From Liolophura sinensis (lineage: Eukaryota > Mollusca > Polyplacophora > Chitonida > Chitonidae), in NCBI RefSeq assembly GCF_032854445.1, contig NC_088295.1, positions 80,196,028 through 80,260,027 on the forward strand: a DNA stretch of 64,000 nucleotides. The letters are read 5' to 3'. Shown piece after piece: positions 12,662 to 22,770 of the stretch. Each line of letters opens with the position of its first letter. Within the stretch, counting starts at the first letter, position 1. Under the pieces are notes generated by a model. The model was not told the DNA's origin. It saw nothing but the letters and a program-made list of their open reading frames with translations, and did not search any database. Made by a program: the position numbers and the translations under genes.

Positions 12662-13049
12662 ATGGCGGGTGTATCGGATGTGGACGATGTTTTGCGTGTC
12701 CTAAACAACACAATGACTCGAGTTGAAAGAACACTACAACAAAATATTGGTAATTTGGATAACTTAAACAACAGATTGTCCCAGGAGTTTGAAAACTTGA
12801 CACGAATAAACTCAGTGTTGTCAACAGACATTGTGAATTTACTGAACAGGGCACTCCGCGATCTTCAAGGCGAGGTACAGGCCTGTATACATTTACGATC
12901 TGCACCATTATCATCAAATGTGGGCATTACAGAAACGGTCGGCGTGGAGACTGACTTACCTACAAAGCGTAGAAGTAATACCAGCAAAAGTAAGCCAGTC
13001 AGCACCATTGCGCCTTTATACACATTTCTCAACAAAACTTACTTTACAG
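12662..13049 (+). CDS. Candidate first coding exon, coiled-coil protein of unknown function
   Basis: The ATG at 12662 has a good context (A at -3, G at +4) and opens a frame of 139 codons. A consensus 5' splice site, CAG/GTAAAG, falls at 13049/13050, so about 129 residues would be exonic. The N-terminus begins M-A-G-V-S-D-V-D-D-V-L-R-V-L. Residues about 10-70 are rich in N, Q, L and E with heptad-like leucine spacing (predicted coiled coil), followed by a basic, serine-rich stretch (P-T-K-R-R-S). I do not recognise the family and see no following exon before the right ATCGAT array. It could be host sequence captured in a foldback-like element, or the first exon of the element's own protein. 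Confidence 0.4.
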
Positions 13050-14371
13050 GTAAAGTACGTGTAGTCCTTCGGCTAATATAGTGTAAATTATCAGCTCCTG
13101 GTTTACCAAGCGAGAGAAAAATAAACTAGAAGTGTGTTTTAGCAGATAAGAAATTCCTGTTTGTGTAGATGTGTAATAATCCGTTGGCCACAAATGTATA
13201 TGTGAAATATTGTTGAGCAAGTGAATAAATAAATAAATAAATTCATCTTGTTACTGGAGTTTGTTGATGGAGCTTTATGGCACAAACGGTTAATCACACA
13301 AAGGTAATGTAAATGTAATATATCAATATCAGTTGAATCATAAAAATAAGCCTCTGTTTTATCTAGCGTAACAACGAGGGGGAGCAGTCATTTCCATTGA
13401 ATCTAAACTGGAAACACGATTTATCGATATCGCTAATTCATTTGCCGATATCGCTGATTCATTTATCGATATCGATAAACGACACACAATTATGGATATC
13501 GATAAATGAATTATGGATATCGATAAATGAATTATGGATATCGATAAATGAATAATCGATATCGATAATTCATTTATCGATATCAGTAATTCTTTTATTG
13601 ATATCAATAAATGAATTAGTGATATCAATAATTCTGGATTAAATGTTAATTTGCCCACCCCCCCTCCACCCCCCACCCCCACCCCCAATATTTTACAGCA
13701 AATACTTTATCCGTTATCTTTGTCTGATCGAGTTACAGCTCAACATTTTAGGTAAGGCGGCTCAGAAAATTTGTACCTCTTTTATACCTAGGATTCTTTA
13801 TATCTGATCCTGGCTGAGACTTGAAATTTACAATGTTAGGAATGCATTTGTGGCTGTAGGGCTGGAATTTACTCCTCTGCCTTTGTTATCAATCAGATGT
13901 CTTCTCAGAACGTTCATTTTGTTAACGTCGTTAGACAGCAACACTAACAACAGCCTACAACATGACAGCCTTGCCATGAGCCAAGATTTCTCTAGTTTGT
14001 AATTTAACCCAAGCCTCTGTCATATTTCTGACATCATTGTGAAATAACCATGTATTTGTGTGGTTGGTTTGATAAGTTTCATTTCATTTCGAATCGAATA
14101 ACAACAAGTGTTTTCTTCTGTGACAAAAATTTTTTTCCAATCATTTATCTAGCATCAAGCTTGTCTGACGACAAAAATAATCTAGGAAAGATGAGCAGAA
14201 TGTCATGTCAAAGAAAACTGCCGAAACTGCATGTGTGTGAAAACGTCTTATCAGTTCCCTGAAGGATGTTTGTGTATATGACGCCCATGTTTGATCACAT
14301 TGTAGCATTTTATGTCCAAGCCACTGATCAAGTTCTCTTACGCATAGCAGTATCTATTACTTTATTTGCAG

Positions 14372-14476
14372 AATTCCCACATTCTGCAGGCCATACACCT
14401 TCGTATTTAAGACCTAGATTCAGAGAATTTGGAACTGGTTGGAAATGCTGTCAGAAACCGATTAGAGAGCTTATGA
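14372..14476 (+). pseudogene. Copy of the terminal exon with one in-frame stop
   Basis: The same 35-codon exon as 2201-2305, behind an intact acceptor ('tttatttgcag'). The lysine codon 13 has become TAA. Other changes are V8I, L9H, L11R, E14D, S19N, V22L and K28R, and the C-terminal N-R-L-E-S-L and TGA are retained. If spliced in, it would end the protein 22 residues early. This is probably a decayed copy in array unit 3, though use as an alternative terminal exon cannot be excluded. Confidence 0.65.
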
Positions 14477-16645
14477 TGATGAATTGTTGTGGTGGAGAGG
14501 AAATTATCATTTCGATTCAGACAAAAATTCTACTTATGTGGTATTTGCACGTGCCTTCATTGACTGATGAGTGAAATCCAAGTGCTGTGTAGAGTAAATG
14601 TCATCTGTGGTCAGTCATCTCACATCATTCAGCATCTTTGTCTTATCCCCAAAATGATGTGCCTTTAGGCCAGCGAGACTGGCTTTGTGAGTGTCTGTCA
14701 AGTTTTTAAAACTTCTTTTGTGTTTCTTTTAACAGTGCGTCTGCTTTAAAATGCCACTGGAATCATTGTTAGCTCACTTTAAAGAGAAACCCCATTAAGT
14801 GTGTGAGTGTGTTTTTGTTTACCTCCATTTTAAGTTAAGTGTGAGGACTGGTTAATGATTTGTGTTAAGCAATATCATTGGGAACTCAGGTGAACTCAGG
14901 CCTGTGCTGACGAAGTAATTCATCAGGTTTAGATTTTTCGTTCAGGTCACATATACCGATTCTAATGGTTTATGCTACTTCATGCACACAACCCCAAGAC
15001 ACGTCTTTCATCAGAAATAGTATATCCTCTGTGTAGTCTATAACTGGACCCCAGGCTAACATATTCAAAACTATGAGTTTGAGTATGACGAGCCTCTATC
15101 TCCACGTAGGTTTGTAAGTGTGTACCACAGTATCGGAAGAGTCGTCGACTCCTTTAGTAAGTAATGGAAGCTTATAAAAGTCACGTGTTTGGTAGTCGAC
15201 CCTGGACCAATTTCTTGACTTTTTAACGTGTTTTTCCTATATTGGGTGCATTTTTGTGTAATCAACTCCTCCTACACTAAGTAAACGAAGCTTCTGAAGC
15301 TGAAAAAAATTTGTAGTCAACACTTTTAAAATGTGCACAATATCTTTTCTGTGTACTGATTTTATCCCCATTCAAAGAGGTTACCGGGAAGCTCTGGCTG
15401 CGTGTTGAATGGATGTTTTGTGCTGTTTTCACTCTCACTTGACTGGGTAGCTTCAGCCAAGCCAGGCTTTGTTAATGTACGTGGAACAATGTAATGGCCC
15501 GAAGAATCCACATGTGATTGATATATTTCTCAGTTCCATTTTGGTTATTAATAGCTGCTGGGAGAATTATTCCTCATGCATGGGTCAGGGAGAATGTCTA
15601 GTATTGGACACCTTCTGACAGCTGATGTCAATCTTGATTTTGTTAAGCCTACCCGATATTGCCGGCGTTGAATGGTTATAGGTGGGAGACTAGAACAGAG
15701 GAGCCAGGCGTTTAGAATTGGGCCAGCATTAGAGCTAAACATTTCCCGTTCTGTACGAAATGGAAAAATTACCTTGCGTACTATCGAAATCTCCACATAT
15801 ATCTGTATCATCATTTCCCATCGAGCTAACCTAACGTTACGCCAAAGATCCAAACTGTGTTCTGATTTTGGTGTTCTAAATGGAGTGTAACAGTTTGTGG
15901 GGTTTTCAACTAGAAATGGTACACTGTATAACCCTCTTAAATTGTCACTCTGAGTTTTGGGTAATTAGTACCCAGGTAACAGTCAGTGAACGACATTATC
16001 TGGCAGCTGTTTCCAGCAAATGTCCCAAACTGTGCAAACTGGTCAGTAGACAGGTTTGTGTAGATCTCCGTAGTCCATTAGCTTTTTCTTGTTGTTTTTT
16101 GTGGTGATTATTCTCGCTCGCAATCTTCCGAGCGCTACTACCACGATGGCTTTGTTCTTACACGTTTCGTTAGTTTTGATAAATCTGGTACAAACGCATT
16201 TTTTGTCAGTTTTAGTTTCAAAACTTTTTAAGACCGGTGTTTTTTTTTTTTGTTTTTTTTTTTTTTTTGTTAGTTTCTTGTTCAGCATCCAGGGCATCTG
16301 TACGCTATTTTTACAATATTGTTTGTTCGAGGCCGGAAGAAATTATTCTTTTACTTTAGGGGATATTTATAGTGTCAGGAAAACAGATTATGTCACAGAC
16401 TTCATTATAACAGTATTTTTACTTCATAAAAAATCGATATGAATGTTTTGTGTTGTTCTTTAGATTCCATGTATTGTTGCATGCACTTAAGCTTCTGGAA
16501 CTTAACTTTAACAGAAATACCCTAAATGGTTTAAATCATGTTTCACGCCCTCTCAGCTTCAGTGATGTATTATGTCATTTGAAGACTAAAACCTTGGTGT
16601 CCTTGGTAGAGTTCCCTCACTTTGAATTCGAGGACAATGAGGTAT

Positions 16646-16704
16646 ATGCCCCGTTTCCTCTCACCATAATGTTGTCGTCCGTCGTGTGTGCAAATGAAAT
16701 GAAT
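16646..16704 (+). mobile_element. Degenerate SINE tail fragment
   Basis: 'ccccgtttcctctcaccata' and 'gtcgtccgtcgtg' resemble the SINE 3' block, with many changes. There are no intact ends. Confidence 0.35.
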
Positions 16705-16713
16705 ATGTGGCTT

Positions 16714-18214
16714 TAGATGCCATACATTGCTATAATACCCTATCCAGATGTATTCAGCGATCACTTGGTCTTAAGATACCGTATGCCACTGAGAGCTTAT
16801 CGACCAAGGAACACGGTAAATTACATGTTACATACCTGTAAAGCAAACAGGAAAGATAGCCAACCTTCCACTGTGTGCACTTTGTTTTCTCTGCTCCAGT
16901 TTCGCCGGAAAAGTGCTTTATGGATAATAAGCCATGCAATTTTATCACAATCGTCGTTTGAGGATAACCGACAGTGTTTTGTTTCCCCTTTTTTCTTTTT
17001 TGTCTTTTTTTGTTTTTTGTTTTCAGTATGAGAGGGTCTTCATGAAAGCTCAATCACTCTTTGTTGCATGGCCTTTGAGATCAATGTATTGCAGCGGTCA
17101 TGCACGATATGGAGATCTTTGTCTAAAGCTTTGTCTAAATAAGGACTAGTGTTTTGGAGATCATTTCATGGGAAATATTTATGAACAATGTTCATCTGCC
17201 GATTTTTCCTCGAGGTTGAATCCCGTATTGATTAGCCACACAGAGGACAAGGTGTGCTAAAATCTTGGATAACAGATGATGTCCAGCTGAAAGCTTTGAT
17301 TATACAGGGGATGCGTGGAAGGCTCAGTGCCATCAGTATCAAGTGTGAAAGCAGAAATGGTTGTGTGTGGTGAGAAGAGGCATAGCATTTGAGATTGCCC
17401 TCTGGAATTACCACAAAGATAATAGATATAATCAAGATGTACAGCATAGAGAAAAAAAAAACAGAGGAGCGATGACAGTGTGATAGCTGGCAAATAGTTA
17501 CACGTAACCGGTGAAATACGGCCTCTTGTCAATTTTACCTCAGTTACGGGTTTATTCTAACTGTTCATGTAAATATGCATAAATAGTAGCAAATTACCCC
17601 CCCCCCCCTCCCCCCACAAACACCTCCAGCACTATGAATTAGTTTTAAAAAAGGCAGTGATGTTAATTGCAATTTATTGGATGTCAATGGTGTAGAATTA
17701 CTCTGTGTTGGCATCATATTTAACATGCAACGACATTACAAAAAATGCCGTTGCCTTGTCTTTACTATCAGAACGTCGGTATGAAGAAGATCTCTGGAAA
17801 GAGTTCTTGGGGATTGCACGTTTGGTTAGCGATTACGGGGTTAGTCTGGAACCCCAAATCAGCCGCCAACTGTATTAAAAGGCGTTTTTTTTCTCTCAGG
17901 CGATATAGGCCTGCAGATTAAGGTTCAAAATATACATTACGCGTTTCTGTTTATGTGTAAAAGAATCTCGGGTTGTCTAAGTTTGATGGATGTGTGATTG
18001 CCTGTAAGACTATCGTTGACGTTGACGGTATGAGTGCCACGCCATCTATTTGTGGCCACGATTAAAAAGAAACTCTAATATTTTAGTGGGTAAAACAGAC
18101 AGCAGTATTGATATAAATCAGACTAAATGTGCTTTCATCATTTCAGTAGGATCAATCAAAATAAATAAGTGAATGAAAGTATATATTTATGTACAAATAA
18201 ATATCGCCGTTGCT
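16714..18214. repeat. Nested ~1.5-kb tandem duplication inside unit 3, first copy
   Basis: The start 'ggctttagatgccatacatt' reappears as 'ggctttagttgccattcatt' at about 18215. Both are followed in the same order by 'ataataccctatccaga', 'tttcgccggaaaag', 'tatggataataagccatg' and then the 'aagtgtgaaag..agaaatgg' block. Other array units show a single copy at most. Confidence 0.65.
17425..17741. mobile_element. ~315-bp dispersed repeat inserted in a unit-3 block
   Basis: The conserved block 'aattaccacaaagat..aa' then 'gccgttg.cttgtctttcc' is continuous in the copies at 5930, 10340 and 18715, but is split here by about 315 bp. The inserted sequence shares 'ccggtgaaatacggcctctt' and 'acctcagttac' with 22320-22480, and 'agtgatgttaattgcaat' with about 33513. 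No clear target duplication was found. Confidence 0.5.
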
Positions 18215-21210
18215 ATATGTGGCTTTAGTTGCCATTCATTGCCATAATACCCTATCCAGAGATTTTCCGCGATGACTTGGCCGTAAGATACCGTGTGTCA
18301 CTTACAGATTATCGACCATAAGACACTGTAAAGTACAGGTTACATACCTGTAAAGGTTTACAGTTTCCCAAAGCTATTACATTATTACCACAGCTAAACC
18401 TTTCACAGTGTGCATTTTGCTTTCTCTGCCATAGTTTCGCCGGAAAAGGGTTTTATGGATAATAAGCCATGGAATTATTATAATAGTCATTTGAGGATAA
18501 CCGTGAGAGTTTTTTGTTGTCTTTCTCTTTTTCTCGTGTTTCATTATGAAAGGGTCCCCGTGAAAGTTGTCATTCTGTAGTGCATGGCCTTTGAGATCAA
18601 CGTGTCTCACCAGTGAAGCACAATATGTTGACCGCCATCATCAGTAGGAAGAATGAAAGGAAAAGTGGCTGTGTGGACAGAGAGGAAGGGTAGCACTTGA
18701 GATTGACCTGTGAAATTACCACATAGATGATAAATCGCCGTTGTCTTTCCTACCAGAACGTCGATATGAAGAAGATCTGTGGAGAGAGCTCTTGGGGAAT
18801 ACACGCTTGGTTAGCGATCACAGGGTTAAGTTGGAACAGCAAAACAGCCGTGAACTGTGTTTGAATGGCGTCTTTTTTTCACTTCAGACAACCAACGATT
18901 AACTATTCTCTCAAACAAGTGCTTTCTTTGTTATTAGCTACCTTAAGTGACTATTGCACACTCTGGCCTTTGTCTGTCGAACCACATTATCAGATACAGG
19001 GCTTAAACTGGCATTTAAAACAGAGCGAAGAATTGGTACAATAAACCAGGGATTCCATGCAAAAATGCCTTCCTTTCGATGACCGTGATGATGAAATCTC
19101 TGGATCTATTCACTTTGGATATCTTTAGTCATGTTTTTCTTTCCGTTCAAATATCTTCTAGGCAACCCAAAGATACTCATTTAGCGGAAGATATGGGACG
19201 AAAGCTGATCTGTATCCTGACCAAACTCGCCTGATCAGTGTTGGTCGGTGCTGTGACCAACCTCCTGGGCGTCTAATACTGGCTTAAGTAACGTAATTCA
19301 AGGGATTCCCGGAACAAATGACATTCGTGATTGGGAACGTTATCTTCGGGATTTCTTACTTACCAGTCTTTCCAGATATAACCTAAATTTTCACGAGGCT
19401 CTAAAATTCGAAGAAATCGTTCTGGAAATGATTTTCTGTCGGTTCTAATTCCGACAATATCCGTAGAGGCAGACAAAATATTCACGGTACTAAATATGGA
19501 CGCCAAAGTGAAAAAACAAATACTATGCGTCTGTTATGAGAGGCAGTAAAGAGAGAAATATAAATTGATTTTTAAACTTAGATTAAAACTTAGATTAGAT
19601 TTAAACTTAAAATATGAGCAAGTGGATAGTTAAACCTGAACAGTTCATCAATTTATAAGTGTCGTCCATATTCCTGTTATCGCTTGGCACTGTTTGTCAA
19701 TGTTTGATATCTCAACATGCGGCACTCTGGTCTTATGAAATAAATAGCCCTATTTTGGCTGGAGGTTTCATTCATAAAATCGTAGGTTACGGGAATCGTA
19801 TGAACATGGATGAGCTGTAATGTATATAAAAATTCCTTCTGGAGACAATCCGCTTCGACGGATGAAGAAAACAGTTCATAGTGAGGATCATAGATTTGTT
19901 ACACTAAGTTCATAGAAATCACGTGTCCAACTCCTAGAGATTGACGGGAGGACGGGACGGGATAGATAAGAATGACAGCTCTCTTGTTGACAGCCTGCTA
20001 CATGCCTATCACTTATAAATTCATCGCAAATTTGGAGGAATTTAATTATATTCAATCAAGCTGGTTAAGGAATGTAAGCTCGTTCTACTTTACTTCAACC
20101 GAAAACATATTAGAATTTATGAGTCGACATCCGCATATCAGCTGTCAGCCAATATGGACGCTCCAGGTTAATAATTGCAAGGTCAACTCCCAAAACGACG
20201 TTTACCGGCACACCAGCAAAGATCTAAGAAAGTATAAAGAGTACGAAATTAGGTCGGAAACATGAAAAGACAGTCATCACTTTTCCATGGTATTGAAAAG
20301 ACGCAAGGTATGTTCTAGGTAAGTAAAATGAACATTCCAATCGTGTATACCATGCTAGTATAAAAGTTGTCGATAATAAAATATGTGTCTCAGATGCGCT
20401 TTGACTGCAACTGTTCATATATCCAACATGGCGATCTAATTCAACGCGATAAATATACCGTCTCTTGCGCCAGGTTAAGCGGAATTAGATACACTCACAA
20501 AGCAGAGTGCCATAGATTTTCTTACGATAGAATTATACCCAAACATACACATTAAATCTGTGGATGACTGAAATACATATAACATTTTACAGCCGTAAAA
20601 CCAATAGGATGCTTCACATATTCAGTTTCCGGGAATACTTTATCCTTTATCTTTGATCGACTTACAGCTCAAATTTATGGGAAAGGTGACTCAGTAAAGT
20701 TTTGTCACTCTTCATACTTGAGGGTCTTTATGTGTGATCTTGGCTGAGATTTGAAATTTACCCTGTTAGTTATGCATTTGTGGCTGTAGGACAGGAATTC
20801 ACTCCTCTGTCTTTGTTATCAATCAGATGTTTTCTCAGAACGTTCTTCTGATTAACGTCGTTAGACAGCAACACTAACAACATCTTACAACATGACAGGC
20901 TCGCCATGAGCCAAGATTCCTCAAGTTTGTAATTTAGCCTAAGTCTCTGTCATATTTCTGGCATCATTGTGAAATAACCATGTATTTGTGTGCTTTGTTT
21001 GACTTTTGATTTTTGAGTTTGTTTGACATCTCTGCTTTTGATTTTGAAGCGAGTATCGAAAACTGTTTTCTTATTTCACAGACAAAAGTAATTTTTTGCA
21101 TACGTTTCGTCTTTGTGTGCTTGTTACCATTTCTCTTGTCTGCTAGACCAAAAGAATCCAGAAAATAAGAGCAGAAAGTAAGGTCAATGCTATCTATTTC
21201 TTCATTTGCA

Positions 21211-21311
21211 ACTCATATTTTACAGGCTATTCTCCTTCTTATTAAAGAGCTGGATTCAGAGAGTTTGGAAGTGGTGGAAATGCTGTCAAAAACCGACTCG
21301 AGGGCTTATGA
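21211..21311 (+). pseudogene. Copy of the terminal exon, frameshifted and without its splice acceptor
   Basis: Closer at the residue level to the 2201 exon than to the 14372 copy. A small deletion removes the AG of the acceptor and the first codons ('catttgca' then 'actcatattt'). One G is missing in 'gaagtggtgg(g)aaatgctg', which shifts the frame after the V-V pair. The I-K-E-L-D-S-E-S-L-E core and the terminal TGA position are otherwise kept. Confidence 0.65.
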
Positions 21312-22319
21312 TGAATTGCTGTGAATGAGAAGAAATCATCATTTCAAACCACACAACAGTTCTGTTCATGTGATGTGTGTACTTCATTAACTGATGAGTG
21401 AAATCCAAATGTTGTGTACAGTAAATGTCATCTGTGGTCAGTCATCTCACATCACTCAGCATCTTTGTCTCATCACCAAAATGATCTGCCTTTAGGCCAG
21501 CAGATCGGGCTTTGCAAATGTCTGTCACATTCTTTTTCTTCTTCCTTTGTGTTTGTTTCGTAACAGTGAAGTTGAAGAAAGATGTCTTAATAATTGAAAC
21601 AGAAATACCACGCATGTAAAGTGTGGACCATGTCAAAAAAAAGGAATGACTCGGAGACTGTCTCATTAAGAGTTTTTCTGCGCAGGAAATGATTAGTGCA
21701 CATTTTGGTTATTTCACACTTCGTGGTGAAATTTCTACTTTTTAACACTTGTTGCTGTGTATAACTTGAGTTTATATTTTGTATATATTTTTTTTAGAAA
21801 TTTTTGTTGACACATAGCTGTGCAATCACAAGTACTGCGTTGTTTCATTGTTCAACCATAGTTATGGAGATTCTTTTAACAGCATGTCTTTGTCATTAAA
21901 ATGCTATTAGAGTCATTGTGAGCTCGGTATGATAAGAAACCGTAGAGAGGAGGAAAGGTATCCTGTTACGATGTTAATGTGAGTACTAGTTAATAATTTA
22001 TTTTGAGTCAATGAAATCGGTTGGGTTTCCTTTAACTCTGATTGTGTTTGTCTTTAGTTTAACACTCTTTTTTCAGTACAAGTGGTACATCAAATGATAA
22101 ATGTTTTGACACAATGATCCTTTTGTAGTGTGTAGCAGGAACCTAAGCTAACATATTTAAAACTGCTGCCGCAAATTTATTTTGTTATTGTTTCCGTCCA
22201 GTACACATTGGGAGTTTGGCTATAATGTGTGTCAGTCTGGGTTTATATGTACATCTAACTGTTTTTTACACTGAGTAAATTTTTTGTTTATTCAACTCGT
22301 ACAAAAAGTAAGGAATATA

Positions 22320-22625
22320 ACTTGGACGTCAACACAGATTGAAAAACCAGAGCAGCGACGACGGAATGATAGCTGGCTTGTAGCCGGTGAAATACGGCCT
22401 CTTGCTACTTTACCTCAGTTACAGTTTTATTCTAGCTGTTCAAATAAATGCCAAAACATAAGCAAATTACACCCCCTTTAGCATTATGGCTTAAGCAAAA
22501 TTAGTTTAAATAATTGCAGTAATACAGTAAAATTTAGACGCACAACATAGACAGAAAACCAAGAGAAGGGACGACAGTGTGATGGCTGGCAAATGGTCTC
22601 ATTTAACCGGTGAAATACGAGGGGT
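22320..22625. repeat. Two copies of a dispersed repeat
   Basis: 22320-22480 and about 22535-22625 both carry 'gcgacgac' or 'gggacgac' followed by 'gatagctggc' or 'gatggctggc' and 'ccggtgaaatacg', as does 17440-17600. Ends are uncertain. Confidence 0.45.
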
Positions 22626-22627
22626 GC

Positions 22628-22770
22628 TCATGAAAGTCACATATTTAGGCAGCAAAGTCACAGATTAAGATATGAATGATTATGAGAGTTACATCAAGAC
22701 AAGAAAGCTCATGAAAGTCACATATTAAGACAGGAAAGATTATGCAAGTCACAGATTAAGTGTGGAAAGC
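22628..22770. repeat. ~31-bp minisatellite, four to five diverged copies
   Basis: The unit is 'aag.ttatg.aagtcacat' then 'attaagacagga'. Single related motifs occur at equivalent places in unit 1 (about 3248) and unit 3 (about 15167), so this is a unit-4 expansion of a resident sequence. Confidence 0.6.

Larger units (their letters stand above)
12062..13655. mobile_element. Foldback-like candidate element with inverted ATCGATATCGAT arrays
   Basis: The left end ('acaaattaacatttaatc' then 'gagaattatcgatatcgat') recurs as its reverse complement at the right end ('attctggattaaatgttaat' then 'ttgccc', 13631-13655). Inside each end are tandem copies of a ~20-bp unit built on the palindrome ATCGATATCGAT separated by 'aaatgaatt'. 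Left arrays lie at about 12080-12170 and 12484-12590, and the right array at about 13420-13640. Long inverted ends made of short tandem repeats are the hallmark of foldback-type DNA transposons (established knowledge). No transposase is recognised, so this is a structural call. Between the arrays lies a candidate coding exon at 12662. Confidence 0.5.
8212..13690. repeat. Tandem segmental duplication, unit 2 (~5.5 kb, exon block deleted)
   Basis: The opening block (about 8212-8670) aligns with units 1, 3 and 4. The sequence then jumps, via SINE fragments at 8671-9165, to the block at about 9615-9930, which matches 16714-17000 and 18215-18510. It continues with the blocks at 10240-10500 and 10500-11650. 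The whole central segment holding the terminal exon in the other units is absent. The foldback-like structure at 12062-13655 was added near its right end. Confidence 0.75.
13691..20604. repeat. Tandem segmental duplication, unit 3 (~6.9 kb)
   Basis: Starts at 'caaatactttatccg' and follows the order of unit 1: opening block, exon copy at 14372, block 14657-14700, block 15358-15560, block 15640-15760, block 16320-16510. Its middle part is itself duplicated. The segment beginning 'ggctttag.tgcca' at about 16714 recurs at about 18215, with the next block at 17320 recurring at 18640. It is the longest unit because of this nested duplication and of an insertion at about 17425-17741. Confidence 0.75.

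Noticed and set aside
14266-14574. 102-codon plus-strand frame over the exon copy at 14372
   Set aside because: It reads the exon copy in the wrong frame. Homology with 2201-2305 identifies the correct one.
16043-16442. Frames rich in F or K around 16230-16270
   Set aside because: Low-complexity poly-T artefacts with no coding signal.
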